Assembly: GCA_905250885.1 (NCBI GenBank)
Contig: CAJNOQ010000057.1
Coordinates: 23,191 to 87,190, forward strand
From: Didymodactylos carnosus
Taxonomy: Eukaryota; Rotifera; Eurotatoria; Philodinida; Philodinidae
Length of the DNA: 64,000 nucleotides
Direction of reading: 5' to 3'
Made by a program: the position numbers and the translations under genes. Below, one piece after another: positions 46,038 through 60,300 of the stretch. The notes below the pieces were generated by a model. That model searched no databases, was not told where the DNA came from, and saw only the letters and a program-made list of their open reading frames with translations. Each line of letters opens with the position of its first letter. Position 1 is the stretch's first letter.

Positions 46038-49000
46038 TTAGACTAATGAATATTGATGATGATGATCGAATAGGCCCACATGATCGTTTAGTTGAATATT
46101 TGCTCGTCTAGAAAAATGAACTCTTTTTGTTAGTACATCTATAAACAATTTAACGTAGAACAAACCTTAATAACGAAAATTGTTCATCATAAGCAGCATA
46201 AATTTTGCTTTCATCAAAACCGGTTGTCGAATATGGACGATGATGATTTTGTGTAGAATGTCGAAAAGGCTGTTCATTTGTAGGACATCTTAAAACAAAA
46301 ATGAAAAAAAAATATAGATTTACAACAGACATGGTTGTTTGAAAGATTTATTACCTTCGGGGTGTCAATCTTTCAGATCTGTAACATTTGTGAAGTAAAC
46401 CTATTTACAAAGCAATAGAGATGAGTTTTGAATCTATTCTATAAATTGCGTAAATACTACCTTCATCCTGCTGTTTTGATATTGGACTCTGGGTAGACGA
46501 ATGTACACCGGAATCAGCTGACGAACATTGCTGAACAGCACCTCCAAAAAGTAAATGATCTTCCATTTTGGTATTATTACAATGGCATCTATCATTTTGA
46601 CGTCGTATAAATGAGTTTTGACTAGTATTAGGTAAATAAAATGCTGAACACAATTCTGCTTGACTAGCTGAAATCGTCGATAAGACACTGGACGGTTGAT
46701 AAGATTGAAAATAGGTTTGATTTCTTTCTTGCTGTTGTAATAGTGATGGCAATTGGTGTTGCCGTTGAATGACAGACTGATTAGTAGACGAGATTGAAAT
46801 ATCATCTGAACTTATCGATGATTTGAGCACGATAGGACGAAAAAATCGCTCGGATGGTGGTGGAGTTGGTAGATGGCCTCCTAAAATATGATCAATGGAA
46901 TATTGCATAGTTTTTTTACTTATAACAGACAGTATTCCCTTCAATAAGAGATTTTTACTTTAAAAAAGTTTGCTTACCTGGATTATTGTCAAATACAATG
47001 CATTTCTTATTTGGTAAATCAATAACTGCGTACGGATTAATATTTCCCTGTGAATCTTCTATTAAAAATGACAGCATAAAAAGAAATATGTTTCCAGCAA
47101 ATATAGTTAATATCTCTCTAACCTGAAACAAAACTGTAGGGTCTATTTGAATATTCTGCCGTTTCTTTAATTTGATGATCATTCGTAAAAGTTTTAATTG
47201 TAAATTCATTATCTGTTTCCATCCACAAGGAATGTGTTCGTTTTGCTACTGGTTTTAATCTCTTTTGACCTAATAACATTTCTGTTAAAATATAAACTTA
47301 ATTGTTGATTTTAAAATAACATCATATCTATACGTACCTGTTTTCTTCAAATATCGATGACAAAATTTGGTGATAATGAGTATTGTGAGTAACACGACAC
47401 ATACAGAGACAATCGAAACTGTTACCATTAATGTTTTAGATAAATTATAATGCGAATTTTTTTGATTATCTATAAAATAATGTCAAGTAGATTTCAATTA
47501 CTGAAATATGAAAGTATATACCTAATTTTGGTAATTTATCTTTTGTAAAATAGCCAAGTGGATATGTACGTAATCGAATAGTTACATTACTATTTCCGGC
47601 TTCGTTCTCTGCTATCAAAGTCAATTCATAATGTGTATCAGGAGTTAAATCATTTATATTAACACTTTTTGTATCGTTAAAGTAGGAAAAATATTTATCA
47701 TATCGATCACCAGCAGCATTTAATATTGATTGCAGCTGAAATATAGATATTATGAATAAAAAATTTATTAATATTATTGAAAAACGTACCTTAACACCAT
47801 ATTTTTCTATTGAACATCCATTTGCTATCCAAAATGTTAAATTTAATTCTAAATAAGTATCATATATTGCTTTGATGAACTGCAATTCATTTTCTGTGCT
47901 CGGTACTAAATAAAAGAAAATTGTTAAAACTCTTTAATCCAAACAAAAATAAAAAGAGTTCTAAGCCGACTTACCGAAACCATCGGTTTTTACTAAAAGT
48001 GTTTCATTTGCCAATATCATACTGGTTCCTACATCATTTTCTGTATAAGTAAAAATTTCATATTGACTTCCACATTTCAAATTCTCCAGTCGAACACCGG
48101 TTGACGGTGGAAATACGTAAACTTTTTCAACAGAATTATGGAACATGAATGAAACAATAATTCCTAAAATAAAATAAATATTCATGCAGAAATCATTTTC
48201 TTGAAGAAAATTATCCTACCTTGTATGGGTATAGTCGTGTTCAAGTAGTTGAACTTTAGTCCGATCGTATTTGTCGTAATGTAATGGAGTTTAATTTTTG
48301 CTGTTGATGGCTTGTCTAAAATATTTATATATATTTAGACAATTTATTCGGATATTTCATTTGAATTACTTTGATTTACGTACCATAAATCATAACATCA
48401 TATTTGTGTGATTGACACTGATATTCTCCATCGTTTTTAAACGGTTGTGGTTGCATTATTAATAATGAATTATTCGGTAAAATTTTTATAAAATCAGCTG
48501 TTTCATTAATTGGTTTATTCCTATAAAAATTTCTTAATATGTTTACTATTGTTTCTAAAATTAACCTACGTACCTAAATAACCAATATTTTTGTAAAGTA
48601 TTTTCTGATATACAATCAAGTTGTAATGGTTTAGTTTTAGGATGAACGATAGATATATTGTTATTATCTACTACAAAAATAGTATCCGATATACATTGTT
48701 AAAATCAAGCTGAAAAGAGGCGAGCTAACCTGAATTTGAATTTCTTGTACTAACAATGATAGATTTTGACGGTGTACCACAGTCAAAAGAATTACAGACA
48801 CTAACAAACACGATATAAGTTGTTTTTTCGTACAAATTTGTTACAATTATACTATTTTCGATTGTTTCAATCGTCTTCATTGTGGACAAATCTATTTTTT
48901 AAAAATATTTAATCTATATTTAAAATTCATAGCATAATTTATATTTTCACTCTTACCAAAAGCATAATAATATGTTATAGAAAATGTACGAAATTGCCCA

Positions 49001-52000
49001 TTTATTGATTCATTAGATATTGCTGACCATGTAATGAGTATCGTTGTTGTATTAATCGTTTTTGCCGATAATTTTTTAATAATTGCGTGTGGTACTAAAG
49101 AAAAAGGAAAGATATTCACCGAACATGTTTATCTATAATTGTAATCATTTATCTATATTCTACCATCTTCGAGAGTTTGTATCATCAATGGCGGATTTAT
49201 ACTTGGACCAATACCAAATTCATTAATTGCTTGTATTGTTATCAGATATGTTGTATAGCTGTTTAAATGTTTGATAAATGTTGAATAAACGTTTGTTGGA
49301 CGATTATGAAGAAATGTATAATTTTTAACATGAATTATTTGATGATACGAATCATTATCTTGTTTCCAAATCTTTATCAAATATTCAAAATGTGGATCAT
49401 AACAGAAAATAATAGTTGGATTCTAAAATGAACGAGAAATGCTATATCTTAATGATGATTAATAGTTAAAATTTGATACATACTTGCCAGTTGATAGTCA
49501 ACGAACTAGAACTTATATTTGTAATAATAATGTTTATAGGGGGACTATTTATTTCTAAAAGAAAAAGGCGGGTTTGTTATGTATGATCACAAGCAGAAGA
49601 AGAGTTGAAATTGACTTTTCATACTTTTAGCTTTAGTAGCAAAATGTAATATGTCACTAGGAATTCCATTACCAATACTATTAACCGCATAAATAGTAAT
49701 AGAATATGAACATTTTGATGTTAAATTATAAAGATCATAGGTAGTTGTATCACTACTGACACTGATTTTATTCTCATAAATTGTGGTCCCTATAACGGTT
49801 TGTTGTTGAATATTAATAACATAGGCGTTTATTTGGCTATGCCCATTAAACGGTGTATTCCATGATATTTTATTATGATCTTCTGATAAAAAAGCCATTT
49901 GAACATTAGATACTTGTCGCGGAACATCTTGTACATTAACGTAGAATACGGTATGATCATTTGAATACAAATTTTGAGCTATACAGGTATAAATGCCGCT
50001 ATCATCAATATTTACTCGTTTAATTTCAACTGTTATATTCTTTGTTGTATTACTTTTTGTTTCATAAGATTTTGTACGTTTTATATCAAAATGGTGTGTT
50101 TGTTGAGGAGTACTACGTTGTCTTGTCATAGTTAATGTTAAAGGATAATCTCCTTGAGCCGTACATGTTAGATAAATAGTACGATTTTTTATTGTAGTGA
50201 TATTCAATGGTTTGGAAACAATTTTTGCTGGTATAATAACGGATACAAATACATTCTCTATAGTACGACCTGCGGCACTATCAGCAACACACGAATAAAA
50301 ATCTGATTTTGTCAAATTCGATTTTGTCAATAGCGCCGGACTAGTAGACGATGTCACATTATCAAATTTGTCAGCAGATTGCACAAATCCTATAAAAAGC
50401 ATACATAGAAAATCAAATGAATTGACTTTTCTTGTCTACCTATTGTTATGTGTAATTACCTTGAATCCATGTCAAATGTGGTGATGGATGTCCGGAAGCG
50501 TAACATGGTATGCTAATGTATTCATTATACTTAATAGTAACATTTTTTAGTGGTCTTATGTACGGCGGCCCGTCTAGATTCACTGATACTCTTAACAATG
50601 TTGAACCGTATTGATTTCTTCCTTTACATTCATATAGTCCAGTATCTGTTTTGTCATTTACATTTATACTAAGAGTACTTTTAACATCGCCACTAGGCAA
50701 TATGTGCTGCTGTTGTTGTTTGGTGGAACCATTCTTACTGATGATTGTTTCACCATCTATTATCCATTCAATATCCGGTATTGGATCACCATAAAGCGTA
50801 CAATTTATGTCAATCTGTGAGTTTAGTTTCACAATACGTTTGTCTTGGTGTTGATGGCTGTGAATGATAAAAGGTGCCGAATCTAAACGAAAACGGATAT
50901 ACATTTAGAATAAGCATATGTGCTTTATTTCTTCTTTGTTCAAGTACAAAGAATAGTCTAAATATTCATTTTTTTTTTGTATTGTCGTTCAAATGCAATA
51001 GTAGAGACACGTGTAGTGTTAAATGAGATCTGTATATATTACAACATAAACAATAGGCTTCATCGTTGAACAAACTGTATAATTAAGATTATTATTCTAT
51101 ATAGAACAGTTGTTAAACCGATGTCATTGTTAGTATATGTTGGGAAATGTGCATTTGTGTAAATAGAAATAAAAGTTAAAAGATTGATAGAAAGATTTGG
51201 CAAGTGGCCGATTTTTTTTAGCATTCATTTCAGAAACGATAAAAGGATATTATGTGTTATATAAATTCTCACCAGTTATCAAAAATTAAAGCAAAATACA
51301 GTTTCACACAGAGATAATCATTATCTAATATATGTCGTTATCTTTCTTTTCGTAATAATGAATAATTCAAAGTTAGTTTAAGAAATAGAAATAATACACA
51401 GCTAACTGTATTTTTCAACTTACTAATAACTTTTAGTTGTGTTTGTGCACATTTGAACATGTCTTGATGTAAACTAATACAACATTGATACATGGACATA
51501 TCTTGACGACTGATATTGTGAATGAAAAGAATATTATTTTTAATTTCTATATTATTAGACGAATTGGACGACAATAAAACTGTATTGCGATACCAAATCC
51601 ATTTAGAATGTTTGTTGTTCACATCTGATGATAGTTGACAACGGAATTCAGATGTTTTACCCGCCGTAATATATTCCTCTTTAACAATCATTTCACAACG
51701 AATTTTAGCTAAAAAACAATTAGATTTAACACAGAGTAACGACAACTTTTTATCTACTTACATTGTACTTTTAAGATAGATGAGAATATAATAATATTGC
51801 CTAAATCATCTTCATTTCGACATAAATAGTTTCCGTTATCATCTGCGGATGTCTGAAATATTATGGAATTTTCAAATGATCGATATTGTTGAGATTGTGA
51901 CGACATATTAATCATATTTCCATTCTTATACCATGTTAATTTCGATCGTGATGACATTAAAGAGATAGCACATGGTATTTCTACAGTATCACCCTCATTC

Positions 52001-55000
52001 ACCATATACTCTGTTCCATTTGAAATAATTAATTCTGGACCAAACGGACTAAAATCTAAAACGTAAATATATAAGAAATGTCAATTTCTCAACATATGTT
52101 TACCACATTTACCTCGAATTTTAAGCATTTTGAATTCACTTCTGCGAGACTCGTTTGTTATCCGATTACGTACTAAACATGCGTAACTTAAATTGTCCAC
52201 TTTTGAAATATTATGAATAATTAGATTGTTATTAGGTAACATGTTATATCTTATAAATGGTTCTAAATGGAAGATAGAGTAGAATACTATAACTGTGTGA
52301 TAGAAAGTCTAAAATGTGTACTTGGTGAGAGTTCAACTATTTGTTCATTTTCTTTTGATAACCAACCAATTATTTGAATATATGGTGTGGCAAAACTGGA
52401 AACTTCACACGATAATATGACAGAAGAATGCTCATAACCATAAGCATTTTTCACCTCTATTTCGTATACATCATAAATTTCTAAATAAATGAATAGAATT
52501 CAATTGATCTATGAATGTTCTTGAATACACTTTTGAACGAAATAGAACATTTCTTGTTCACACATATGAACGACATGCAATAGATTAATCCTGCTATATA
52601 ACGCTTTAGATTCTTATTAAATTCACACTAACAAACAACTCGTCGAAATGCTAATAGTGGTTTATTTTTATTTCAGAGTTGTGTAGGTTCATTCCGCATA
52701 ACGCTAAAGTTATGTATTCAATCTTTCAATTAATAAGATTCAAATAAATTAAATCTATGAGAGCATAAGGAAAATTTTGCTTTTCAGGATACATATTCTA
52801 AGTCGAATGTAATGATTACGATGGTGTTTATTGAAGCGTAATGTCCATCTAAATTTACATGGTCGATTAATAATTGAAGAGAGAATTTTCTCTTTCTCTA
52901 TATTACAGAATAAATTTTTCATCTTCTTTTATGTAATAATCCATGTTTAAAAAAGAAAAATTTTATACAATTAATTGATATGTAGACTTAGTAAATTCTC
53001 CTAACGCATCAAAACAATACGCAATGTCATGTCAATTAGTTATTAAAAATTTCGATGATAGTGATGAAATCTATTTTGACGCAATTGGATTAGAGTTATT
53101 CCATAGAAGAAACGATCTATTAAAAAAATACGGAAATGGTTAGAGAATGGGTCGAACACACATCGACTTTATGTTGAAAGTGCTACCATATAGTTCTGTA
53201 ACCTAAATTGAATCAGATGTCGATTTCATAAGAGAGATTTATAGGAAATTGTGCACAATTTTCTTAATTGGTCTACAGAATAGAAAGAAATGTGCGTGTG
53301 AACCACTCATGAAGTGACATAATTCTAAAAACTCGACATTTTATCATTTATACAAGATTACCCTTTACAATTAGCTCGTTGGAGACACTAAATCATTCAA
53401 ATAACAAGAATATAAGATAAATATCGCTTCCAATGAATAGTCTTATAGTAAAAAATAATAAAATAGTTCTGCTTTAAAATATATTATCATTATATATTAA
53501 CATTGATCTCTCTACTAGTTCACTAACAATATGATTTATATCTAATTAAAAAGTTAGGCAAACATAATACCTTTTGTTTACTTTCATATACGTATAAGCG
53601 ATGATTGCTGTTTTTATATACTATCCGAGTGCATATGACCGTGAAGGCACGGGCTCAATTATTGTCTTCTATTATTCATACAAGAAGAATCACCGTGTCA
53701 GAACAACTATCACCATACAATAGAACAGACTGGTAGAAGGTGAAACAATTGAAATAAATTTTATTTGCTGATAACTGTCAAAATTCTATTATAATTTAAC
53801 ACCCACTTGAAAATATAATTGTCTATTGATTCAATATGACTGTGTATAGAACACACGAGCACTTCAATACACATGTATATATCGAGAGAAGGAGAGAGAG
53901 AAAGAGCATCTAGTATGATGAAGTTAAACAACTATAAAATGATAGAACATGCCTGAAACTATCAAATACTACAAGACGATAATCCTCTCTTCGGAGTTTT
54001 CAATGTTACAAGAAGCATAAACTTCTTCAGTAAATTCATTTTGATCGGACTATTCTACTATATTAATTGTTCAGAATATATTTCAATTGTTCATTATATG
54101 TTGTTCACACTGGTTAGATCAGTTGTATGATCCATCTCAACTTCCAGATATGTAGTCGTGCTTCAATCATTTAATTTTTATTTTCCCTGTTCTAATCTGC
54201 TAACAACAATGTTGACACAACTCATTATTCTAACTGACCATTTTTTTTTTCTTATTACATGAACATTGAGGTAGACACACACAGTTGTGACTCGTTGATA
54301 AATATTTATATTTAATGGTTAGTAGATGTATAGACACGTAGATAGAGACAATCGTCATCGGTCACTCTATAAATGCTTTTATACCACAAGCAAACAATGT
54401 GAAATAGACATGACAACTGTATTTGTTGTTATTGTTGATTAACGAGATGCTCATGTTTACTAATTATATTAAACGATAAATCTTAATGAAAAAGTAAATA
54501 TGTTTAAGTATTTATCTATCAACACAACATTATTAGATGTAATGATTAATTACAGACGAATTCGAATAACTTGCAGGGAAAAAGAAAATCTGTTGCTGTT
54601 ATTCTTGACCAAAACATTTCTAACAACATCTGACATAATAATCGCTTAAAATTCATCAACTGATCTATAGTTCTCATAAACAATGTTGCATTCTCGGTAT
54701 TAAATGATAGAATATATATTTGGTCAAGAAATAATATATTAAAATAAAGACAATTAGATATATCTAACCTTATGGAGTAAAATTTTTAAAAATCATACAA
54801 TAACTTAATCTAATATTGTTTCCTATAACTTTCTCTAATCTGTGTGAGTGTGTGTTAATAGTATTAATAGACAATATATCAGTGTAAACAGCATGATGAA
54901 ATTTGTTTTAGTGATAATTACTTCCTGTTATCATTCGACATATGTTCATTAGAATGCGGACTTGTCAATAGAGTCGTACACTTGTTATTATCTTTATTGT

Positions 55001-57377
55001 TTTTTTTTTTGTACGTGTGTATATAAGCTAGAGAGGGAATTTTACCAAATGCAGATATACCTAGTAAAAATTAATCGTTGGATAAATATATATTATAGTG
55101 CTGATCTGGGATATCAGAAACATATAATAAAAACAGCTGAACGAAGAAAGAAAAGAAGAAAAAGCAGAGATTGAACCTCTCTGTATCTTAATCTTTACAC
55201 TGATACGTGTACATTTAAGTGGCCACATACGAGAGACATAATAGAGTTTGTTATTTGATCATTTGTCTATACAAGTATACAATATGGCAAACTTGACATT
55301 TCAATCGAGTAAAAATCTTAAAGGAACTGATCAGATTACAATAAATTCAAGAACACCAGTCCTCTTAGTGGAAAAAATAGCATATCGTCCAGACGTTATT
55401 TCAGTTACAATCACATGAACTCTAGACTTTTATACTTACGTGGTTTTAGATTAATTCTATTTGTATGAATACTTCCCGCTACATTTTCAGCCACACATTT
55501 AAAACATCCACTATGTATTGTCCGAACATAATTTTTAAATGGTTTTATAAATAAACTTCCGTTTTTGAATAAAGTACTAAAACAAAAAATAAAATAACAT
55601 GTTTAAGTGATAGATAAATGAAATTCTTTCGAAGGTCAGCTGTTGAACCTTATCTATAGACTAACAAGAATTTTTCTTTTGACAGGTGAAAAGATAAAGA
55701 AATAATGAGTTAAATTGCTAATTAAAAACTAATTTCCGTTCAGTTTCATTTGATCCTAGGCTACACTTTGATCTTGACCGCATTTATTTCTTGATGAACC
55801 AACAGCTGATGTACACTATTCAATTTATCAATGACAATAAAAAACAGAACATACATATCATAGGACTTACATGTATGACGAAGAATTTTCAACTGACAAC
55901 CACTCATCATTAGTACCATTTTTATAAAGCCATATTATCGATGGTGGCGGTTCGGCAATCGCTTGACAGGTTAACAATGTACCATGGTTAATGTAATAAA
56001 GAATCTGAGACGGTTGCTCTGTTATGAACGTTGGACCAACAGGAAATTGAACACGTTCACAAATGGTCTCTAAAAATAAAAATTATATTGGCGACCAACT
56101 ATAGGGTGCAATATGGACGAATATAATTGTGATTGAAAAGATTCAAATAAATAATAATAATTGGAGCCCCAAAACTCCCTTATAATAGAATTATTCAACA
56201 ATATTGGCATATAACCTGTTCATTTGTTTTTTACAGTTTTAACAATCTGACCATTCAGACAAATATTCATTTTCTCTCTCTCTCTCTTCCTCTTGTAAGA
56301 ACCTTATCTACTTTTTAACTTTTATGAGTAACTCCTATTGTGTAATAATAGATTCTATAGTATTTAAATCAAGCAAATCAATGTTGAAAATATGGTTTAT
56401 TTTTGCATTCTTTTGAAAGACAAATTCTGAGAGATGTAGTCACAAAAGTTTCATGTCATCGACTATGTTGTAATAAAGTTTAGCTTTTCTTTTCTTTATC
56501 GTATAGAGAGTCAAATAATAATAAATCAATACTAATGAGCCACATATTTCATGTTCAAAAAAGATAGTATAACTTTTCGTCCTTGTCGCAATTAGAAAAA
56601 AATAGCAAGGACGATCGTTGTCAATCGACTTCTAAAATAAGAATTATGATTTTTATCAAAATAATATAGAGGTGGGAATAATCTGTTCTCAAGGAGTTTT
56701 CTTAATAAATTATCTTAAAACAAACAAAGATTTAATCAAAAAGTCAATCAAGACAATTCAGGGCTTTCATCTTTCTAAGTAGTAGATAAAAATCAACGTC
56801 GTTTCTTACAACCATGACAATGATTTGGCAGATGGATTTTTTATTCAACAGTATTTGCTGTGTATACATGTCATCAAGCGTACAGACTTTAGTCTACTTT
56901 TGCTTCTGTGGAATCATTAAATATCTCAGCTTATATGTATTCTTCAACTTCAAACATAAGTATTTCGTGGTTACTGGTAGAGAAATTTGAGACTATTCTA
57001 ACCAAATTTCAGTGGGAACTTCACAGCAGGATTGCCACGTTTAAGTGTCTGGAAAGAGAAATAGATTCTAAACAACATCGTAAAAACAAGTGAAAAGTAT
57101 TTTTTCGTACCAAATGCGTTGTTGAATGTGTTTGTTAATAAACAGAAGACTTTTCCTAGGTACTTGTCTCATTTTTTTTAATAAAAACAGTGAAAATAAG
57201 AAATAGACAGTCAAAAAATACAAAATAATTTAATCAGCTATTTTTGGTCGAATTATAATATGATTCTATTAAAAACTTTAAACTTTTAATCTTACCTTGA
57301 TAAAACGCTGATTGTACGATGATATAATATAGAAGAATATGGATAAAATCACTTGTAGTATAAATCATTAATGTCAT
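46038..57377 (-). CDS. DSCAM-like immunoglobulin superfamily adhesion receptor
   Basis: 26 exons, 1667 residues. Exon ends: 57377-57296, 56069-55871, 55576-55440, 52480-52322, 52262-52113, 52055-51762, 51708-51424, 50882-50460, 50389-49625, 49554-49484, 49422-49164, 49094-48957, 48891-48730, 48670-48574, 48520-48384, 48315-48220, 48163-47975, 47905-47790, 47735-47522, 47469-47338, 47281-47123, 47058-46978, 46880-46461, 46400-46355, 46288-46166, 46107-46038. Every phase closes, mostly phase 1 as usual for Ig/FN3 exons. Order: signal peptide (MTLMIYTTSDFIHILLYYII...), seven Ig domains, three FN3, one Ig (TKPLQLDCISEN to GEYQCQSHK), two FN3, a TM helix (TLMVTVSIVSVCVVLLTILI) and a tail of about 300 residues. 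An Ig placed between FN3 blocks is the DSCAM hallmark. DSCAM proteins mediate homophilic neurite self-avoidance; this is family knowledge. Large introns are 1.2 and 3.0 kb. Confidence 0.92.
52481..55439. other. 3.0 kb intron of the DSCAM-like gene
   Basis: Separates the first Ig domain from the second. The sequence is AT-rich with a GA-rich tract near 53885. I looked on the minus strand for extra exon-sized frames with an Ig tryptophan or YxC motif flanked by AG and GT and saw none, so there is no sign of an alternative-exon cassette. Confidence 0.55.
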
Positions 57378-60300
57378 TACTAGTAAATCATTTTGTCTTT
57401 AATATTATCGTCATCCCTGTACGATATGAGACAGGGAGTGAACATTGATAAGAATTTTTGTTAGCAATTTTAGTTCACTTACACAAAAGTCAAAAGTTTC
57501 GTTTTGCCGAGGTTTTTTTTAATTAGAGCACAAGAAAAACACAAAAGAAACAAAGGAAAAATTATAACAATGGGAAAAAAGAAAGAGAAAGAATGTAACA
57601 CTGTTCTCTCTCTCTCTCTCTCTCTTTCTCGCTGCATCCCTTCAACAGAGAAGAAAAAGAGGAGAAAAGAGAGAAACATCGTAATAATAATAATCTATCG
57701 TTGAACACTACTGCCCATTTTTTAGATCTGTGGAACATATGTGATAATGTAACCATTAAATGGCTTTGTGATAATAAAACATAAACATAAAGGAGTGTAC
57801 GCTGGCAGACAGTGAATGATTTACATCGCTGTGTGCCGAAAGCTCGCTTGGCAGAGTGCGCTCTTAATATCTACAAAAACAGCAAAGATTTCTTTTTCCT
57901 ATTCATCATCTATTTTGCACTTTTTATGCTAATTAATACATAGAAGAAAAACTGACACTTAGTTCATACTCTCTATATTATGATTGATCAGGTTATCCGT
58001 TTGTTCTAGAGAGTACCAATCGTTGGAATGATGTGTTAGTACTTGTCTGTCTATCTGTGTCACGTAGAATCATGGCCAAAAAATGTTGTCATTAATTCAT
58101 GTTATCAGATTTCGTGCTTTCTTTTTATTTGAGGGACGCGAGTTGCTTAATATCACATGTATAATAGTTGAATCCTAATGTGAAATGGAATGACGTTTAT
58201 TTCTTTTGTATATATAAATTATAAATGCCTCTTTTGATCATATTTATGTTGTGTTTGTGTCATATTGCGTCAAAATAAAGTACTTGAACTGTAGTACATA
58301 CGGATACGATTCAAAATACATTAAGAAGAAAAAATAGTACAGATGCCATTGAAATAATTCTCGATTGGGTTTTGACCTAACTTTGTGTTGTTGATAGAGC
58401 AATTAACATTGACATAAGCGTCATTTGAAATTAAAATATATATATTATGGATGATCAGAGACAATGAATCACATCTGATATATTTAAATACTTTCAGTGA
58501 TTCATTTCACACCAATAACACATTTAAAATGAATAAATGAGTGATATATCTAAGGTATATGTGAGTATTGAAAATAACTTCTTTAGTTTATAAATACATG
58601 ATGAACAATATTTATTTTTATTATACAATATTATGAATAGAAAACTATTTTGCTTGATTTAACGAAACTGATAAAATGCCATTATAAACCATCTTTACAA
58701 AGTACTCTTATTCATCATTCCATTGATAATGTTAAGAAATTATCGTACAATTATTACTTGTTCAAGTTGTGTATATACTTTAAAAGTCTGAAAGCCTCTA
58801 GGTCATCATCTTTCCTTTCGTCAAAAAATCAACTATACAGTAAGTGTTTTTTGTTTCTTGTTTATAAATTTTTATCACCAAATTTAAAAGGTTTCATCCA
58901 GTCAAGACGCAGAAACGAATAATCATGTTTGACACCTATAATATAAAGTGATAGTGATTGTTTCCGGCTTCTTCTTCTTCTTCTTCTTGTGTGTCCGTTT
59001 GACAAGGTCATTTATAGAAAGACAAGTGGGAAATAAGAAATTGTTTTTTTTACTTAAATAGCACTTTCACATTTTTTTTCTCGTATTTATGACTTCTATT
59101 TTCTTTGTCTTTAGTCTCAAAATATGTTTTATGACATCTTGTAATAGGTGTTACATGCAATACAGCAGACACATATTGAATTGTTCTCTTTTTTTTTTCT
59201 TCTGTTAAATACGATATTATTGTTCAAGTGTGGCCTACTGTTTGACAGAAAGAGTTCTGATTTTGTCCTAAACTCTTTCTCTCCATCAAATAAAGCAGTG
59301 TAATACACCATCATCATTCTTCTTCTCAATTGTTTAACAAGTGGATATTATCACAAGTATTACTAGAAAACGACAGACATTTGTGAACAACATTACCTCT
59401 TTTGACAATATGACAATTAGAAGTATGACTTATATATCAAAATTAATACAATATCGATTAGAAATTTGTCTGTTGCTTTGCTTTGTATGAGTCTAAATGA
59501 TTTAGCTGAGCCTGTTTTTCATAGACCATAATAGTGTACACGGTTATTTATATTATAAAAAAACAACTTATTGATTTGCAACAAGAAATTTGACAAAAAA
59601 ATGATCATTTGACATCTTCCGTTTTCAGTGCTATTGTCAATGTCTTTTCGATTAATTTAATGATAATCAACTTCATGATAGTAGACTCTATTAATACATA
59701 AATTTCTTTTTTTGTCGCATACGACGATGGATTAACTTTTTTTTGAAGTCAAGGACATTCTTATACACGGAAACATCATTTTATCGAAAATAGATAAATT
59801 GATTCACATTTCATGAGAAGATGTAGAAAAGGAAACGTAATTCATTCTTGATTTGATCCAATAGAATAGTTTTTTTTTTATCGCGAAAGTGAATGAAAAA
59901 ATTTTTTTTCTCTTCTTTTAAAGTAGCTAACTACTAGCATCATCAAGTTAGTTCAAAGGCAAAGAGAACGGTAAAAACAATTAAGCTGACCATATAGATT
60001 GGAAAAGACAAAGAACTGGTTTAAGTCATGTACAGTTAGGCTCTCTAAATTTTTGAGTCATGGTCTCTTATAATGATCATATTAGTACTAATTATGTTAG
60101 TAAAGCTGCATTGTTTAATAAAACAAGATGTCAATCAGTATTAAAGTTTTGTCTGTTCTAATCCGATCCTAAAGCACGTCGTCTGCTATACTAGTTCACA
60201 TTTTATCTGTTTTAGCCTTGACTATATATGATGACTTATCCTCAAATAGTCTCTATGTATCTGCCAGAAGAACGTGCTTGGAAGATTCATAAACAGATTC

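Noticed and set aside
46355-46378. DSCAM-like tail exon starting at the TTACAG near 46379
   Set aside because: It leads to an immediate stop. The AATAG acceptor at 46401-46402 keeps the frame open to the next donor.
46434-46805. 123-codon minus ORF overlapping a DSCAM-like tail exon
   Set aside because: It runs in another frame of the exon 46880-46461, whose own frame joins both neighbouring exons in phase.
52481-55439. Possible array of alternative Ig exons in the DSCAM-like gene, as in arthropod Dscam1
   Set aside because: I saw no repeated exon-sized minus-strand frames with Ig cysteine or tryptophan motifs and flanking splice signals. Each Ig half-exon appears once.
57479-57756. Overlapping ORFs on both strands with Arg-Glu or Leu-Ser runs
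   Set aside because: Translations of the (TC)n/(GA)n microsatellite at 57605-57626, not genes.
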